Assembly: GCF_014212175.1 (NCBI RefSeq)
Contig: NZ_JACJVR010000127.1
Location: forward strand, 1-63,478
Length of the DNA stretch: 63,478 nucleotides
Direction: 5' to 3'
Source: Cohnella xylanilytica
GTDB taxonomy: Bacteria > Bacillota > Bacilli > Paenibacillales > Paenibacillaceae
Within the stretch, counting starts at the first letter, position 1. Each line of letters starts with the position of its first letter. Shown here piece by piece: positions 8,291-17,271 of this stretch. Both the position numbers and the translations under genes were made by a program. A model generated the notes under the pieces. That model made no database searches and was not told the DNA's origin. It worked only from the letters and a program-made list of their open reading frames with translations.

Positions 8291-8382
8291 CGGGATTCCC
8301 GGGAACGATTGGTCAACAATCGCGGCCGGGTTCATAGCCTAGAGATAGAACGCGAGGTTCGCGAGAGGGGACTTAGGAGGCT

Positions 8383-9096
8383 ATGGATACGGTCGAGATA
8401 TCGATTGTCGTTCCCGTGTACAACGAAGCGGAAGGCGTAGAGAGGCTGCATCGGACCGTCGCCGAGACGATGCGGGGCCGGGAGAGCCGCTACGAGCTCA
8501 TCCTCGTCGACGACGGGAGCACGGACGGAAGCGCGGAGAAGCTGGATCGGATCGCGGCGGGGGACGAACGGGTCCGGGTGCTGCATTTCGAGCGCAACTG
8601 CGGGCAGACGTCCGCCATCTCCGCGGGGCTCAAGGAAGCGCGCGGCCGGTACGTCGCGCTGATCGACGCGGATCTTCAGACGGATCCGGCCGATATTTTC
8701 ACGTTGCTGCCTTATATGGACCGGTACGACTTCGCGAACGGTACCCGCGCGAGGAGGAGGGACAGTCTGGTGAAGAGGGTCTCCTCGCGGATCGCGAACG
8801 GCTTCCGCAATTGGATCACGAGGGACTCCATCGCCGACACCGGCTGCCCGATGAAGCTGTTCAAGCGGGAAGTGGCCCTGAGCTTCCACCTGTACGAGGG
8901 GTTCCACCGCTTCCTGCCGACATTGGCGAGGATGAACGGGTTCAGCGTCGTCGAAGTGCCCGTGAGCCACCGGAGAAGAGAGCAGGGAGAGTCGAAGTAC
9001 GGCGTGTTCAACCGGCTGTTCGTCAGTTTGATGGACGCGTTCGTCATCGGCTGGCTGAGGCGGCGGGTCATCCATTACAAGATTCGGGGCCATTGA
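8383..9096 (+). CDS. Glycosyltransferase family 2 (polyprenol-phosphate type)
   Basis: A 237-residue GT2 of the dolichyl/undecaprenyl-phosphate sugar transferase type: SIVVPVYNEAEGV at the start, nucleotide-binding LVDDGSTDGS, the DADLQTDP motif and the CPMKLFKRE segment. It lacks the C-terminal two-helix anchor of ArnC/GtrB. The next gene, two bases downstream, encodes a small LAB_N membrane protein that could supply the membrane partner. Together they probably load a sugar onto undecaprenyl phosphate; the ArnT-like transferase normally expected next is absent here. GGAGG lies just before the ATG. Confidence 0.85.
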   Translation: MDTVEISIVVPVYNEAEGVERLHRTVAETMRGRESRYELILVDDGSTDGSAEKLDRIAAGDERVRVLHFERNCGQTSAISAGLKEARGRYVALIDADLQTDPADIFTLLPYMDRYDFANGTRARRRDSLVKRVSSRIANGFRNWITRDSIADTGCPMKLFKREVALSFHLYEGFHRFLPTLARMNGFSVVEVPVSHRRREQGESKYGVFNRLFVSLMDAFVIGWLRRRVIHYKIRGH

Positions 9097-9097
9097 C

Positions 9098-9577
9098 ATG
9101 TGGGGGAAGCTGACCTCGCAGCTGGAGACCGGAGAGCTGCTGTGGATTCTGTTCGGCCTCGTCGGCCAGATCATGTTCACGGGGCGGTTCGTCGTGCAGT
9201 GGATCGCCAGCGAGCGGGCGAAGAAGAGCGTCGTGACCCGCTCGTTCTGGCTGTTCAGCATTATGGGGAGCAGCATCCTGTCGGTCTACGCGATTTACCG
9301 CCGCGACCCGGTGTTCATTCTCGGGCAGTTGCCGGGCATCTTCATCTACTTCCGCAACCTGGTCATCATGCGCAACCACGAGAAGCGGGAGGCTTCGGCC
9401 ACGGCCACGGCTTCGACTTCATCCGCGCCCGAGGCATCGGCATTGGCGTCGACCTCCTACGGGCCCACGGCTTCGGCCTCGGTCTCGACTCCGCCCTCCT
9501 CCGTACCCGCGGCCACGGTATCCGCCTCGCTCTCACCCGCTCCCGCGGCTTCGGAGGAGGCTCGGGAGGAGGCGTGA
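9098..9577 (+). CDS. Lipid-A biosynthesis N-terminal (LAB_N) domain membrane protein with Ala/Ser tail
   Basis: A 159-residue protein. Residues 1-92 form a three-helix LAB_N domain (GLVGQIMFTGRFVVQWIASERAK, then SILSVYAIYRRDPVFILGQLPG), the module fused to LpxB in Gram-negatives and found stand-alone beside GT2 genes elsewhere. The remaining 65 residues are a low-complexity Ala/Ser/Thr/Pro extension with repetitive DNA. The family is normally about 95 residues, so the tail is an addition or a readthrough. It is translationally linked to the upstream GT2. Confidence 0.8.
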   Translation: MWGKLTSQLETGELLWILFGLVGQIMFTGRFVVQWIASERAKKSVVTRSFWLFSIMGSSILSVYAIYRRDPVFILGQLPGIFIYFRNLVIMRNHEKREASATATASTSSAPEASALASTSYGPTASASVSTPPSSVPAATVSASLSPAPAASEEAREEA

Positions 9578-9719
9578 GGGGAGCGAGGGGGCGAAGTCTG
9601 GGGCATGCGAGGACCGCGCGGCTGCAACCCGACAATATCGGGTTAGAGGAGCCTCAAGCAACGAAGAGAATGCCTAACTCCGAGCCTCCGCACATATCCA
9701 TGAACGAGGAGATTCCGAC

Positions 9720-10667
9720 ATGGAAGCGGAGGCGAGCGGCATGGCCATACGACCGGCGGCGCTTCGCATGGGAGACACGATCGGCATCGTCACGCTGGGG
9801 AGCCCTTTGGAGCCGGAGACGATCCGGACGCGAATCGCTTATTTGCAAGGAATGGGATTCAACGTCGTGCTCGGGCGGCACGTGTTCGATCAGAACGGCT
9901 ATCTCGCCGGCACGGCCCAGGAGCGGGCCGAGGATTTGATGGGCATGTTCGCCGACCCGAGGGTGAAGATGATTTTGCCCGTCCGGGGCGGAGTCGGCGT
10001 GGAAGGCATTCTGCCTTTTCTCGATTACGGGTTCATACGGGATCATCCGAAGCTGCTGAGCGGGTACAGCGACATCACGGTGCTGCTTAACGCGCTGTAT
10101 CGATTCGCCGGAGTGATCGCGCTGCACAGCTTGCTGCTGCTCGACTTCAGGCCGGAGACGCCCGCCTACAACTTCGAGCAGTTCTTCTCCGCGACCTCTT
10201 CACTCGCGGCGCCGAGGCCCATCGCCAATCCGCCCGAGATGCCGCCCCTGGTGGGGCGGGGCACGGGAACCGTCTGCGGGCCGATCGTCGGGGGGAACCT
10301 CACCTCGTTCGTCGGCTCTCTCGGCACGCCGTTCGAAGCGGATACGCGCGGCAAAATCCTGCTGCTCGAAGAGACGCACGAGCCGGTGAACACTGTGTAC
10401 CGTTACGTGGAGCAGCTCCGGCTCGCCGGCAAGTTCCGCGATTGCCTCGGCATCGTCATGGGGGAATGCACCAACTGCATCGACGCCTACGGGAAAACGT
10501 ACCAGAATCTGATCGACGAAGTGATCGCGCCGCTCGGCAAACCTCTCGTCACCGGGCTCGCTTCGGGCCACGGAACGTACAAGGCCGCCATCCCGATCGG
10601 CGCCTGCGTGCTGATGGACGCCGACAACGGGCGGCTGACGCTGATGGAGCCAGCCGTAACGGCGTAG
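9720..10667 (+). CDS. LD-carboxypeptidase (S66, MccF/LdcA family)
   Basis: A 315-residue serine peptidase of clan S66. The nucleophile is S117 in the LSGYSDIT motif. Glu in LLLEETHEPV and His in ASGHGTYKAAIP complete the Ser-Glu-His triad. Family members remove the terminal D-Ala from tetrapeptide stems in murein recycling or inactivate microcin C-type antibiotics (MccF). This sequence does not decide between the two. No signal peptide. GAGGAG lies eight bases before the ATG. It is followed by a strong bidirectional terminator. Confidence 0.88.
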   Translation: MEAEASGMAIRPAALRMGDTIGIVTLGSPLEPETIRTRIAYLQGMGFNVVLGRHVFDQNGYLAGTAQERAEDLMGMFADPRVKMILPVRGGVGVEGILPFLDYGFIRDHPKLLSGYSDITVLLNALYRFAGVIALHSLLLLDFRPETPAYNFEQFFSATSSLAAPRPIANPPEMPPLVGRGTGTVCGPIVGGNLTSFVGSLGTPFEADTRGKILLLEETHEPVNTVYRYVEQLRLAGKFRDCLGIVMGECTNCIDAYGKTYQNLIDEVIAPLGKPLVTGLASGHGTYKAAIPIGACVLMDADNGRLTLMEPAVTA

Positions 10668-10756
10668 AAGAGAGCCGCATGCTTTGGCCCGAAACAAGCG
10701 GAAAAAACCGTCTTGTTGCCAACCAACCAACCTGGCGCCGCCCTCCCCCCAAAGCC

Positions 10757-10800
10757 CAAAAAAAGCACAGGAGCCCTCGAAGGCTCCTGTGCTTCTTTAA
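10757..10800. terminator. Bidirectional terminator
   Basis: A 13-bp perfect stem (10763-10775 with 10782-10794, seven-base loop CTCGAA-type) separates the converging LD-carboxypeptidase and secreted-protein genes. The minus strand has the better U run. Confidence 0.85.
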
Positions 10801-10813
10801 AATGCGCGCCTCG

Positions 10814-11323
10814 TCAAGGCACGAACTGCTGAACGATCTTCACGATCTTCCCGTCCTTCACCGTGAGATGGTACGGGAAGCCTTCCATCAGCTCGGCGTC
10901 CTGCGGCGTGAACAGGCCGGCGAACTTCGCGGCGTCGATCCTCTCGTTCCAGCTCACGTCCGCCGTGCTCCAATCGCCCGTGCGGTTGTAGTATTGCATG
11001 CGCACTTCCGCGCCGGGAGCGAGCTCGTACGTGTGCAGATCGACTTCGTCGTTCACGATGTAATACCCGTCCGGCGCTTCCGTCATCTCGGGATCCTGCT
11101 CCCGCTCGCGGAAGATCTTGTTCGCTTCTTCCCCTTCATACCATTGGATCGTGTCAACGGTGAGGTACGTATGGCCGTCGTGACGATCTAAGCCCGTGAT
11201 GTACACGGTCTGCACGTCTTGGCCCCGCTCGGCGGGCTCGTACCGGTTCTCGTCCGCCACGACCGCTTGAAGCGGCACGAGGCAGATGGCGGCGAGCATG
11301 ATTCCCCAGGTGAGTTTGCGCAT
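10814..11323 (-). CDS. Secreted protein of unknown function
   Basis: A 169-residue protein with a clear Sec signal peptide (MRKLTWGIMLAAICLVPLQAVVA, cleavage near ADE). The mature part is acidic with many aromatic residues (DTIQWYEGEEANKIF, DGYYIVNDEVDLHTYELAPGAEVRMQYY). Similar exported proteins occur in other bacilli without assigned function, and I do not recognise catalytic residues. An alternative GTG start three codons upstream (11332) has a comparable ribosome site. Confidence 0.65.
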   Translation of the reverse strand: MRKLTWGIMLAAICLVPLQAVVADENRYEPAERGQDVQTVYITGLDRHDGHTYLTVDTIQWYEGEEANKIFREREQDPEMTEAPDGYYIVNDEVDLHTYELAPGAEVRMQYYNRTGDWSTADVSWNERIDAAKFAGLFTPQDAELMEGFPYHLTVKDGKIVKIVQQFVP

Positions 11324-11332
11324 GCTTCCCAC

Positions 11333-11989
11333 GTTCCCTTCATGACTTCCTTACTTATTAAGACGGCGAGACAGGCCAATAGGTTTCCGTCCAACAAGGG
11401 GATAGCCGAAATTATTTATTCACTACCCCGCACGAGGACAACCTAAACGTGCCCGAGCCTCCCTCATTCCCGAAACCGACGCGAACCGGCGGCCGAACAA
11501 GACGGGCACCCCCGTGGCCGATCGCCGATCGGCAGCGAAATCCACACTTTTTCGCAGCGACGTTCCCGTTTGAGACCGTACCTGCCCCAAATACCCGCCC
11601 CGCCCTCCCCTTAAACTGAGAATCGTCATGATAAAATTTTAACTCCCGCGCTCGGGCTCTCATTTTACGCAGGCAATCTTATCCAGGTACCAAAAGGCCT
11701 ATTCCGCCGGGAATCCCGCAAGATCGGCAACCTCCGAATCCCGCCGAATCGCCCGTCAAGCCCTCATCGAAACCAATCGGTTTTCTGAGAAAAAGCCCCC
11801 CGGGGGTTAAGATTTTCTAAGGTTCGCCTTCCAGAGGCAGGGTTATAGTGAATACGTCGGGCCGAGGTTCGGCCGGAGAGCGCGCTTGGGGCGCCTATCG
11901 TCCGCCGCCCTCGCTTCGAGCTTCGAGCGCATAGCGCCGAGCCCGTAATCGTATTTCGAACGCAGACGCCAATGGAGGAGTGATCGAGT
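11333..11989. other. 657-bp gene-free region upstream of glmS; no glmS ribozyme recognised
   Basis: No supported gene. The plus strand is C-rich. In most Firmicutes the glmS leader carries a self-cleaving glucosamine-6-phosphate ribozyme starting AGCGCC. The only AGCGCC here lies about 60 bases before the start codon, too close for the core of about 145 nt. A weak TATAGT -10-like hexamer sits near 11848. Confidence 0.5.
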
Positions 11990-13822
11990 TTGTGCGGCAT
12001 TATCGGTTATATCGGCGGCAAGCCGTCTGAGCGTATCCTGCTGGAAGGGCTCAAAAAGCTGGAATACCGCGGCTATGATTCCGCCGGAATCGCGGTTTGC
12101 TCCGATCAAGGATTGAAGGTGGTCAAGGCCAAGGGCCGGATCGCCGAACTGGAGAACAAGCTCCGCTCGCAGGACATGCCGTCCGCGACGATCGGAATCG
12201 GGCACACCCGCTGGGCGACCCACGGGAAGCCTTCCGACTTGAACTCCCATCCCCACACGGACACCCATATGAAAATATCCGTCGTACACAACGGCATCAT
12301 CGAGAATTACATGGAGCTGAGAGACGAGCTGGCGGCGCAAGGGGCGCGCTTCGTCTCCGAGACGGACACCGAAGTCGTCTCCCATCTGATCGCCTCCCTC
12401 TACGAAGGAGACATCGTCCAGGCCGTGCAGCGGGCGACCAAGCGGATGAGGGGCGCCTACGCGCTCGCCGTCCTGTCGGAGCTCGAGCCGGACAAGCTGA
12501 TCGCGGTTCGCCTGCACAGCCCGCTCATTATCGGCATCGGCGAAGGCGAGCACTTCATCGGCTCCGATATCCCCGCCATTCTGGAGCATACCCGCGACGT
12601 CTACATTCTCGACGACGGCGAGATGGCCGTGCTGACGCGGGAAGAAGCGACGCTGATGACGATCGAGGGCAACCTGATCACGAAGCAGCTGTTCCGCGTC
12701 AACTGGGATTTGGCCGTCGCCGAGAAGGCCGGGTACGACCACTTCATGCTCAAGGAGATCCACGACCAGCCGCAGGCTTACCGCGACACGCTGAGCGGGC
12801 GCTTGTTCAAGGGCTACCCGTGGGTATACCTTCCGGAGCTGAAGCTGACGCCCGAGCAAATCAAACAGTTCCGCAACATCCATATCGTCGCTTGCGGAAC
12901 GGCCTATCACGCCGGACTCGTCGGCAAGACGGCGATCGAACGCTGGGCGCGACTGCCCGTCGAAGCGGAAGTCGCTTCCGAGTACCGCTACCGTTCGCCG
13001 CTCATCACGCCGGAGACGCTCGTCATCGTCGTCAGCCAGTCCGGCGAGACGGCCGACACGCTCGCCGCGCTCCGCGAAGCGAAGCGCCACGGGGCCCGCG
13101 TGCTCGCCGTCACCAACGTCGTCGGCAGCACGGCCGCCCGCGAGGCGGACGACGTGCTGTTCACTTGGGCGGGTCCGGAGATCTCGGTCGCGTCGACCAA
13201 AGCGTATTCGACGCAGCTGCTGGCCTTTTACGCGTTCGCGATCCATCTGGCCCGCATCCGGGGCACGCTCCCGGACGAGGAGATCGGGCCGATCGTCCAT
13301 GCGCTGACGAAGCTGCCCGAGCAGGTAGAGAGCATCCTTCAGCGCAAGGACGAGATTAAATCCTACGCGGAAGAGATCGCAAGCCGCGAGCATCTGTTCT
13401 TCATCGGCCGCGGCGTCGACTACGCCGTCGTCCAGGAAGGCTCGCTCAAGCTGAAGGAGATCTCCTACATCCATTCCGAGGCCTACGCCGCCGGCGAGTT
13501 GAAGCACGGCACGCTGGCGCTGATCGAGGAAGGGACGCCGGTCGTGGCGCTGGCCACGCAGCCGGACCTGTACGAGAAGACCGTCAGCAACATCCGCGAA
13601 GTGATGGCGCGCGGAGCGGGCGTCCTCGGCATCGCGACCGAGGAGACGGCCGGCCTGGCCGGATCCGTCGACCGTCTGCTTCTGATCCCGTCGACGCACC
13701 CGATGATCGCTCCCGCGTTGACGGTCATTCCGCTGCAGCTTCTCGCCTATTACGCTTCCGTCGCCCGCGGCTACGATGTGGACAAGCCCCGCAATCTGGC
13801 CAAGAGCGTCACGGTCGAATAG
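11990..13822 (+). CDS. glmS: Glutamine--fructose-6-phosphate aminotransferase
   Basis: A 610-residue enzyme that makes glucosamine-6-phosphate from fructose-6-phosphate and glutamine, the entry step to UDP-GlcNAc. The N-terminal Ntn glutaminase starts with the catalytic Cys straight after the initiator (MCGIIGYIG) and has GIGHTRWATHGKPS. Two SIS isomerase domains follow (CGTAYHAGLVGK, VSQSGETADT, STKAYSTQ). The C-terminus has the family ending KPRNLAKSVTVE. The start is TTG, fixed by the catalytic Cys and by GGAGGAG nine bases upstream. It begins a co-directional exopolysaccharide-like gene set, so this copy may serve polymer precursor supply. Confidence 0.97.
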   Translation: MCGIIGYIGGKPSERILLEGLKKLEYRGYDSAGIAVCSDQGLKVVKAKGRIAELENKLRSQDMPSATIGIGHTRWATHGKPSDLNSHPHTDTHMKISVVHNGIIENYMELRDELAAQGARFVSETDTEVVSHLIASLYEGDIVQAVQRATKRMRGAYALAVLSELEPDKLIAVRLHSPLIIGIGEGEHFIGSDIPAILEHTRDVYILDDGEMAVLTREEATLMTIEGNLITKQLFRVNWDLAVAEKAGYDHFMLKEIHDQPQAYRDTLSGRLFKGYPWVYLPELKLTPEQIKQFRNIHIVACGTAYHAGLVGKTAIERWARLPVEAEVASEYRYRSPLITPETLVIVVSQSGETADTLAALREAKRHGARVLAVTNVVGSTAAREADDVLFTWAGPEISVASTKAYSTQLLAFYAFAIHLARIRGTLPDEEIGPIVHALTKLPEQVESILQRKDEIKSYAEEIASREHLFFIGRGVDYAVVQEGSLKLKEISYIHSEAYAAGELKHGTLALIEEGTPVVALATQPDLYEKTVSNIREVMARGAGVLGIATEETAGLAGSVDRLLLIPSTHPMIAPALTVIPLQLLAYYASVARGYDVDKPRNLAKSVTVE

Positions 13823-13837
13823 GAGGCGGGGGCACCG

Positions 13838-16081
13838 ATGAACGGACATCGTCCCTGGTGGAGAAGCGGCAAAGGGATCGCGGCCGGCGTCGTTCTCCTC
13901 GGGGCGCTGCTGGCGGGAGGCTTCTATCTGAAGGAGCATAATGCCTTCGCCGGCCGCGCCGTGGAGAGCGAGACGCAAGCGGACGGAACGATGCTGAAGT
14001 TCAAGACCGCGGGCGAGAACGTCGAGGTGTTCAAGGACGGCAAGTGGCAGCCCTTCTTCGCCCAAGGCGTGAACCTCGGGGCGACGCTTCCGGGGCACTT
14101 CCCGGGCGAATTCCCGATCGAACGCGCCGACTACCTGCGCTGGTTCGGCCAGATCAAGGAGATGGGAGCGAACGTCATCCGCGTCTACACCCGGCACCAG
14201 CCGGTGTTCTACGAGGCTCTCGTCGACTTCAACCGGAAGCACGCGGACGACCCGCTCTACTTCATCCAGGGCATCTGGTCGCCGGAGGAGCAGCTGATCG
14301 AGAAGCAGGACGCTTACGACTCCGAGATCGAGAAGGCGTTCCGCGAAGAGATCGAGAACGACGTCAAGGCCGTGTACGGCGATCTGACGATGCCCGGCAC
14401 GCAGGGCAAGTCGTCCGGCACGTACAAAGCGAACGCGGGCCCTTACCTGCTCGGCTGGAGCATCGGCACCGAATGGGACCCGGAGATGGTGGCCAATACG
14501 AACAAGCGGCATAAGGACAAAGCGAGCTACGTCGGGCCGTTCTTCGCGACGACCGCCAAGGCGACTCCGTTCGAGGCGTGGCTCGCGCAGATGGTCGACT
14601 ACGCGGCGAAGACCGAGCAGGCTTACGGCTGGCGCCATCCGATGAGCTTCACGAACTGGGTGACGACCGACGTGTTGTCGCATCCGAACGAGCCGCTTTT
14701 CACCGAAGATCTCGTCAGCGTCGACGCGACTCACCTGAAGCCGGTGCAATGGAACGCGGGGTACTTCGCTTCTTATCACGTGTATCCGTACTATCCGGAC
14801 TTCTTCCGGTTCGACGACAAGGACGGCAAGGGGCGGACGGACACCTACACCCCGTACCTGAAGAAGCTGAAGGCCTACCACAAGGGAATGCCGATCATGG
14901 TCACCGAATACGGAGTCCCGTCGTCGGCCGGCGTCTCCCACCTCGCTCCGCTCGGCCGTTCGCAGGGCGGCCACAACGAGACGGAGCAAGGGAAGATCGA
15001 CGCCGAGCTGACGAAGATCATCCATGATCAAGGATATTCGGGAGCGCTGCTGTTCATGTGGCAGGACGAGTGGTTCAAGAAGACGTGGAACACGATGCCG
15101 ATGGAGCTTCCGGAAGACCGCAGAGCCTACTGGCTCAACGTGCTGACGAACGAGAAGCAGTTCGGGGTGCTGGGCATGTACGCGGGCCTCGAGGACAAGC
15201 TCGTCATCGACGGCGAAGACGGCGACTGGGACAAGCTCAAGAGTTCGCGGAAGACGAAGCTGCAAGCGGACGTTCCCGGCATCGAGAGCATCGAAGCGGC
15301 CCACGACGAAGCGTACGTCTACCTCGGCATTCGTCTCGACCATCCGTTCGATCCTTCCAAGGAGAAGATCGAGATCGGAACGGACTCCCTGCCGGGCGGC
15401 AACCGCCGCGGCGACGCGCTGCCCGGCAAGACGCTGGACGAAGGGCTCGAGACGCTCGTCACGATCGGCGACGACAAGGAGACCGGGGTGAAGATCGCGG
15501 CCAGGTACGATATGGAGAAAAGGCTGTACGGCTACGTGTACGGAATGATCGACATGTCCGCACAGGAGCTGAAGGACGATTCGGGGCTGTTCAACGACTG
15601 GCATCTGCCGGTCAGCCTGAAGATGGAGCCGCCGGATACGAAGACCGCCCACCCGTACGAGAACATCGACGTCGGGACGCTGAAGCGGGGAACGAACAAC
15701 CCGGCCAGCGCCTCTTACGACTCGCTCGCGATGTGGCAGTACCAAGGCGGCTTCATCGAGCTGCGCATCCCGTGGATGCTGCTCGGGCTCGCCGATCCCA
15801 GCTCGAAGCGGGCGGTCAGCTACGAGATGCCGAAGAAGGCGTTCTCGACCGAAGCCATCGAGGGCATCCGCTTCGTGCCGTGGATCGTGGACAAGGAGAC
15901 GAACGAGGTCGTCGGGCTCGAAGCGGAGACCGCTTCCGGAAGCTACCCCGTTACCCAAGTTCCGAAGTACACATGGGACGGATGGGACGCGGTGACCTAT
16001 ACGGAACGGCTGAAGCCGAGCTATACGGCCATGCAGGAAGTTTACACGGAGATCGGACAAAGGCCGAAGACGGGAGGTTGA
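13838..16081 (+). CDS. Membrane-anchored glycoside hydrolase-like protein of the polysaccharide locus
   Basis: A 747-residue protein with one N-terminal transmembrane anchor (about 14-31) and a large extracytoplasmic part. Residues about 70-400 look like a clan GH-A (beta/alpha)8 barrel: GVNLGATLPGHFP, then E212 in LGWSIGTEWDP and E357 in IMVTEYGVPSS, placed like acid/base and nucleophile. Residues about 440-730 resemble a beta-sandwich carbohydrate-binding domain (DGEDGDWDKL, AYVYLGIRLD). A glycosidase next to a processive synthase recalls BcsZ, PgaB or PelA, which trim nascent exopolysaccharide. That role is inference. It starts 15 bases after glmS with AGGAGGCGGGGG. Confidence 0.72.
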   Translation: MNGHRPWWRSGKGIAAGVVLLGALLAGGFYLKEHNAFAGRAVESETQADGTMLKFKTAGENVEVFKDGKWQPFFAQGVNLGATLPGHFPGEFPIERADYLRWFGQIKEMGANVIRVYTRHQPVFYEALVDFNRKHADDPLYFIQGIWSPEEQLIEKQDAYDSEIEKAFREEIENDVKAVYGDLTMPGTQGKSSGTYKANAGPYLLGWSIGTEWDPEMVANTNKRHKDKASYVGPFFATTAKATPFEAWLAQMVDYAAKTEQAYGWRHPMSFTNWVTTDVLSHPNEPLFTEDLVSVDATHLKPVQWNAGYFASYHVYPYYPDFFRFDDKDGKGRTDTYTPYLKKLKAYHKGMPIMVTEYGVPSSAGVSHLAPLGRSQGGHNETEQGKIDAELTKIIHDQGYSGALLFMWQDEWFKKTWNTMPMELPEDRRAYWLNVLTNEKQFGVLGMYAGLEDKLVIDGEDGDWDKLKSSRKTKLQADVPGIESIEAAHDEAYVYLGIRLDHPFDPSKEKIEIGTDSLPGGNRRGDALPGKTLDEGLETLVTIGDDKETGVKIAARYDMEKRLYGYVYGMIDMSAQELKDDSGLFNDWHLPVSLKMEPPDTKTAHPYENIDVGTLKRGTNNPASASYDSLAMWQYQGGFIELRIPWMLLGLADPSSKRAVSYEMPKKAFSTEAIEGIRFVPWIVDKETNEVVGLEAETASGSYPVTQVPKYTWDGWDAVTYTERLKPSYTAMQEVYTEIGQRPKTGG

Positions 16082-16088
16082 TCGAAGG

Positions 16089-17258
16089 GTGCATTCGAAT
16101 TTGCAAGCCGCTTATTGGTTTATCGGCGTGCTGGTCGCCGTCATCGCGGTCGGTCTCGCGGCGCTGTATACGCTGAAGCTGCGGGACATCCGCCGGCGGC
16201 AGGCGGCGGAGGCTTACCAGGCCAAGCACGGCGACTGGTTCACTTACGTCCTCGCCAATCTGGACGGCGAGGAGCCGCTCTACCCGCCGCCGGGTTCGCT
16301 GAAGCCGGCGGAGCTCCGGGTGATCCAGGACAAGCTTATCGTCTGGATCGAGCAGCTGCGCGGAGCCCAGCAGGCGAAGCTGATCGCCCTGTGCGAGCGG
16401 ATGGGCCTCGTCGAGCGCCAGCTGAAGCGGCTGGAGAGCCCGTTCGAATGGGTGAAGCTCGACGCGGCTTACTACCTGGGCTGCATGCGGTCGCATCAAG
16501 CGGTGCCGGGCATGATGAAGCTGCTCGCTTCGATGCGGTTCAGCCCGATGGTGTTCATCGTCGGGCGGGCGATCGCCAAGTGCGCCCGGCATACGGAGGA
16601 GCTGCGCGACATGGTCCATCTGCTGCTCTCGCACAAGAAGGAATCGCAGCCGCTCGTCGCCGACATTCTGGCCGAGTCGGATCTCGATTACTCGGCGATG
16701 CTGGAGACGTTCCTTCGCGGCGGAGACGCGGACCGCGTTCGCCTCGCGCTCGCGGCGATGCAGAAGCATTCGCTCGCCGGCTCGGGCGACCTGCTGTTCA
16801 AGCTGACCGCGTCGGACAACGCGGACATCCGGCTCGAGGCGAGCAAGCTGCTGCTGCGCGACGCCGCCGTCGTCACGGAGGAGCGGGCGCGCAAGCTGCT
16901 CGCCCATCCGGACGCCGACGTCCGGGCGCAGGCGGCCCAGGCGCTCGGGCGTCTCGGCTTGAAGCCTTGCGTCAAGCTGCTGCGTACTTCGCTCGCCGAT
17001 GCGGAGTGGCAGGTGCGCTACAACAGCGCCAAGAGCCTCGCCAAGCTCGGCGAGGAAGGCTTCACCGCCCTGTGCGAAGCGGCGGAGGAGGAGACCGGAG
17101 CGGTCGCCGAGACGGCGCGGACCGTCATTCAAGAAGAGATGAAGAGCCACGAATCGCCGTCGCTCGGCCGGAGCGTCGAATGGGTGGCCGTCAGGGACAT
17201 GCAGCGGTTCGTATACGGGAATTTCTTCGGCCAGAAGGAGCTGTTAAGCGACAGGTAA
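16089..17258 (+). CDS. Membrane-anchored HEAT-repeat protein
   Basis: A 389-residue protein with an N-terminal transmembrane helix (about 9-28), a basic stretch, and a long series of alpha-helical HEAT-like repeats (PDADVRAQAAQALGRLGLKPCVKLLRTSLADAEWQVRYN is cut by its helices at about residues 275-315). HEAT arrays scaffold protein complexes. The repeats face the cytoplasm if the positive-inside rule holds. The GTG start lies seven bases after the previous stop, with GGGAGG upstream. The position between the glycosidase and the synthase suggests a structural partner of the synthase, which is inference. Confidence 0.75.
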   Translation: MHSNLQAAYWFIGVLVAVIAVGLAALYTLKLRDIRRRQAAEAYQAKHGDWFTYVLANLDGEEPLYPPPGSLKPAELRVIQDKLIVWIEQLRGAQQAKLIALCERMGLVERQLKRLESPFEWVKLDAAYYLGCMRSHQAVPGMMKLLASMRFSPMVFIVGRAIAKCARHTEELRDMVHLLLSHKKESQPLVADILAESDLDYSAMLETFLRGGDADRVRLALAAMQKHSLAGSGDLLFKLTASDNADIRLEASKLLLRDAAVVTEERARKLLAHPDADVRAQAAQALGRLGLKPCVKLLRTSLADAEWQVRYNSAKSLAKLGEEGFTALCEAAEEETGAVAETARTVIQEEMKSHESPSLGRSVEWVAVRDMQRFVYGNFFGQKELLSDR

Positions 17259-17271
17259 CGGAGGTTATGAG

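Noticed and set aside
11920..11990. glmS ribozyme candidate at the single AGCGCC
   Set aside because: Only about 60 bases remain before the start codon, too short for the conserved core, and the downstream pseudoknot elements are missing.
11843..16060. 1,405-codon minus-strand frame
   Set aside because: It is the shadow of glmS and the glycosidase gene, which are well supported in the other strand; composition is His/Arg/Val-rich as in GC-rich antisense frames.
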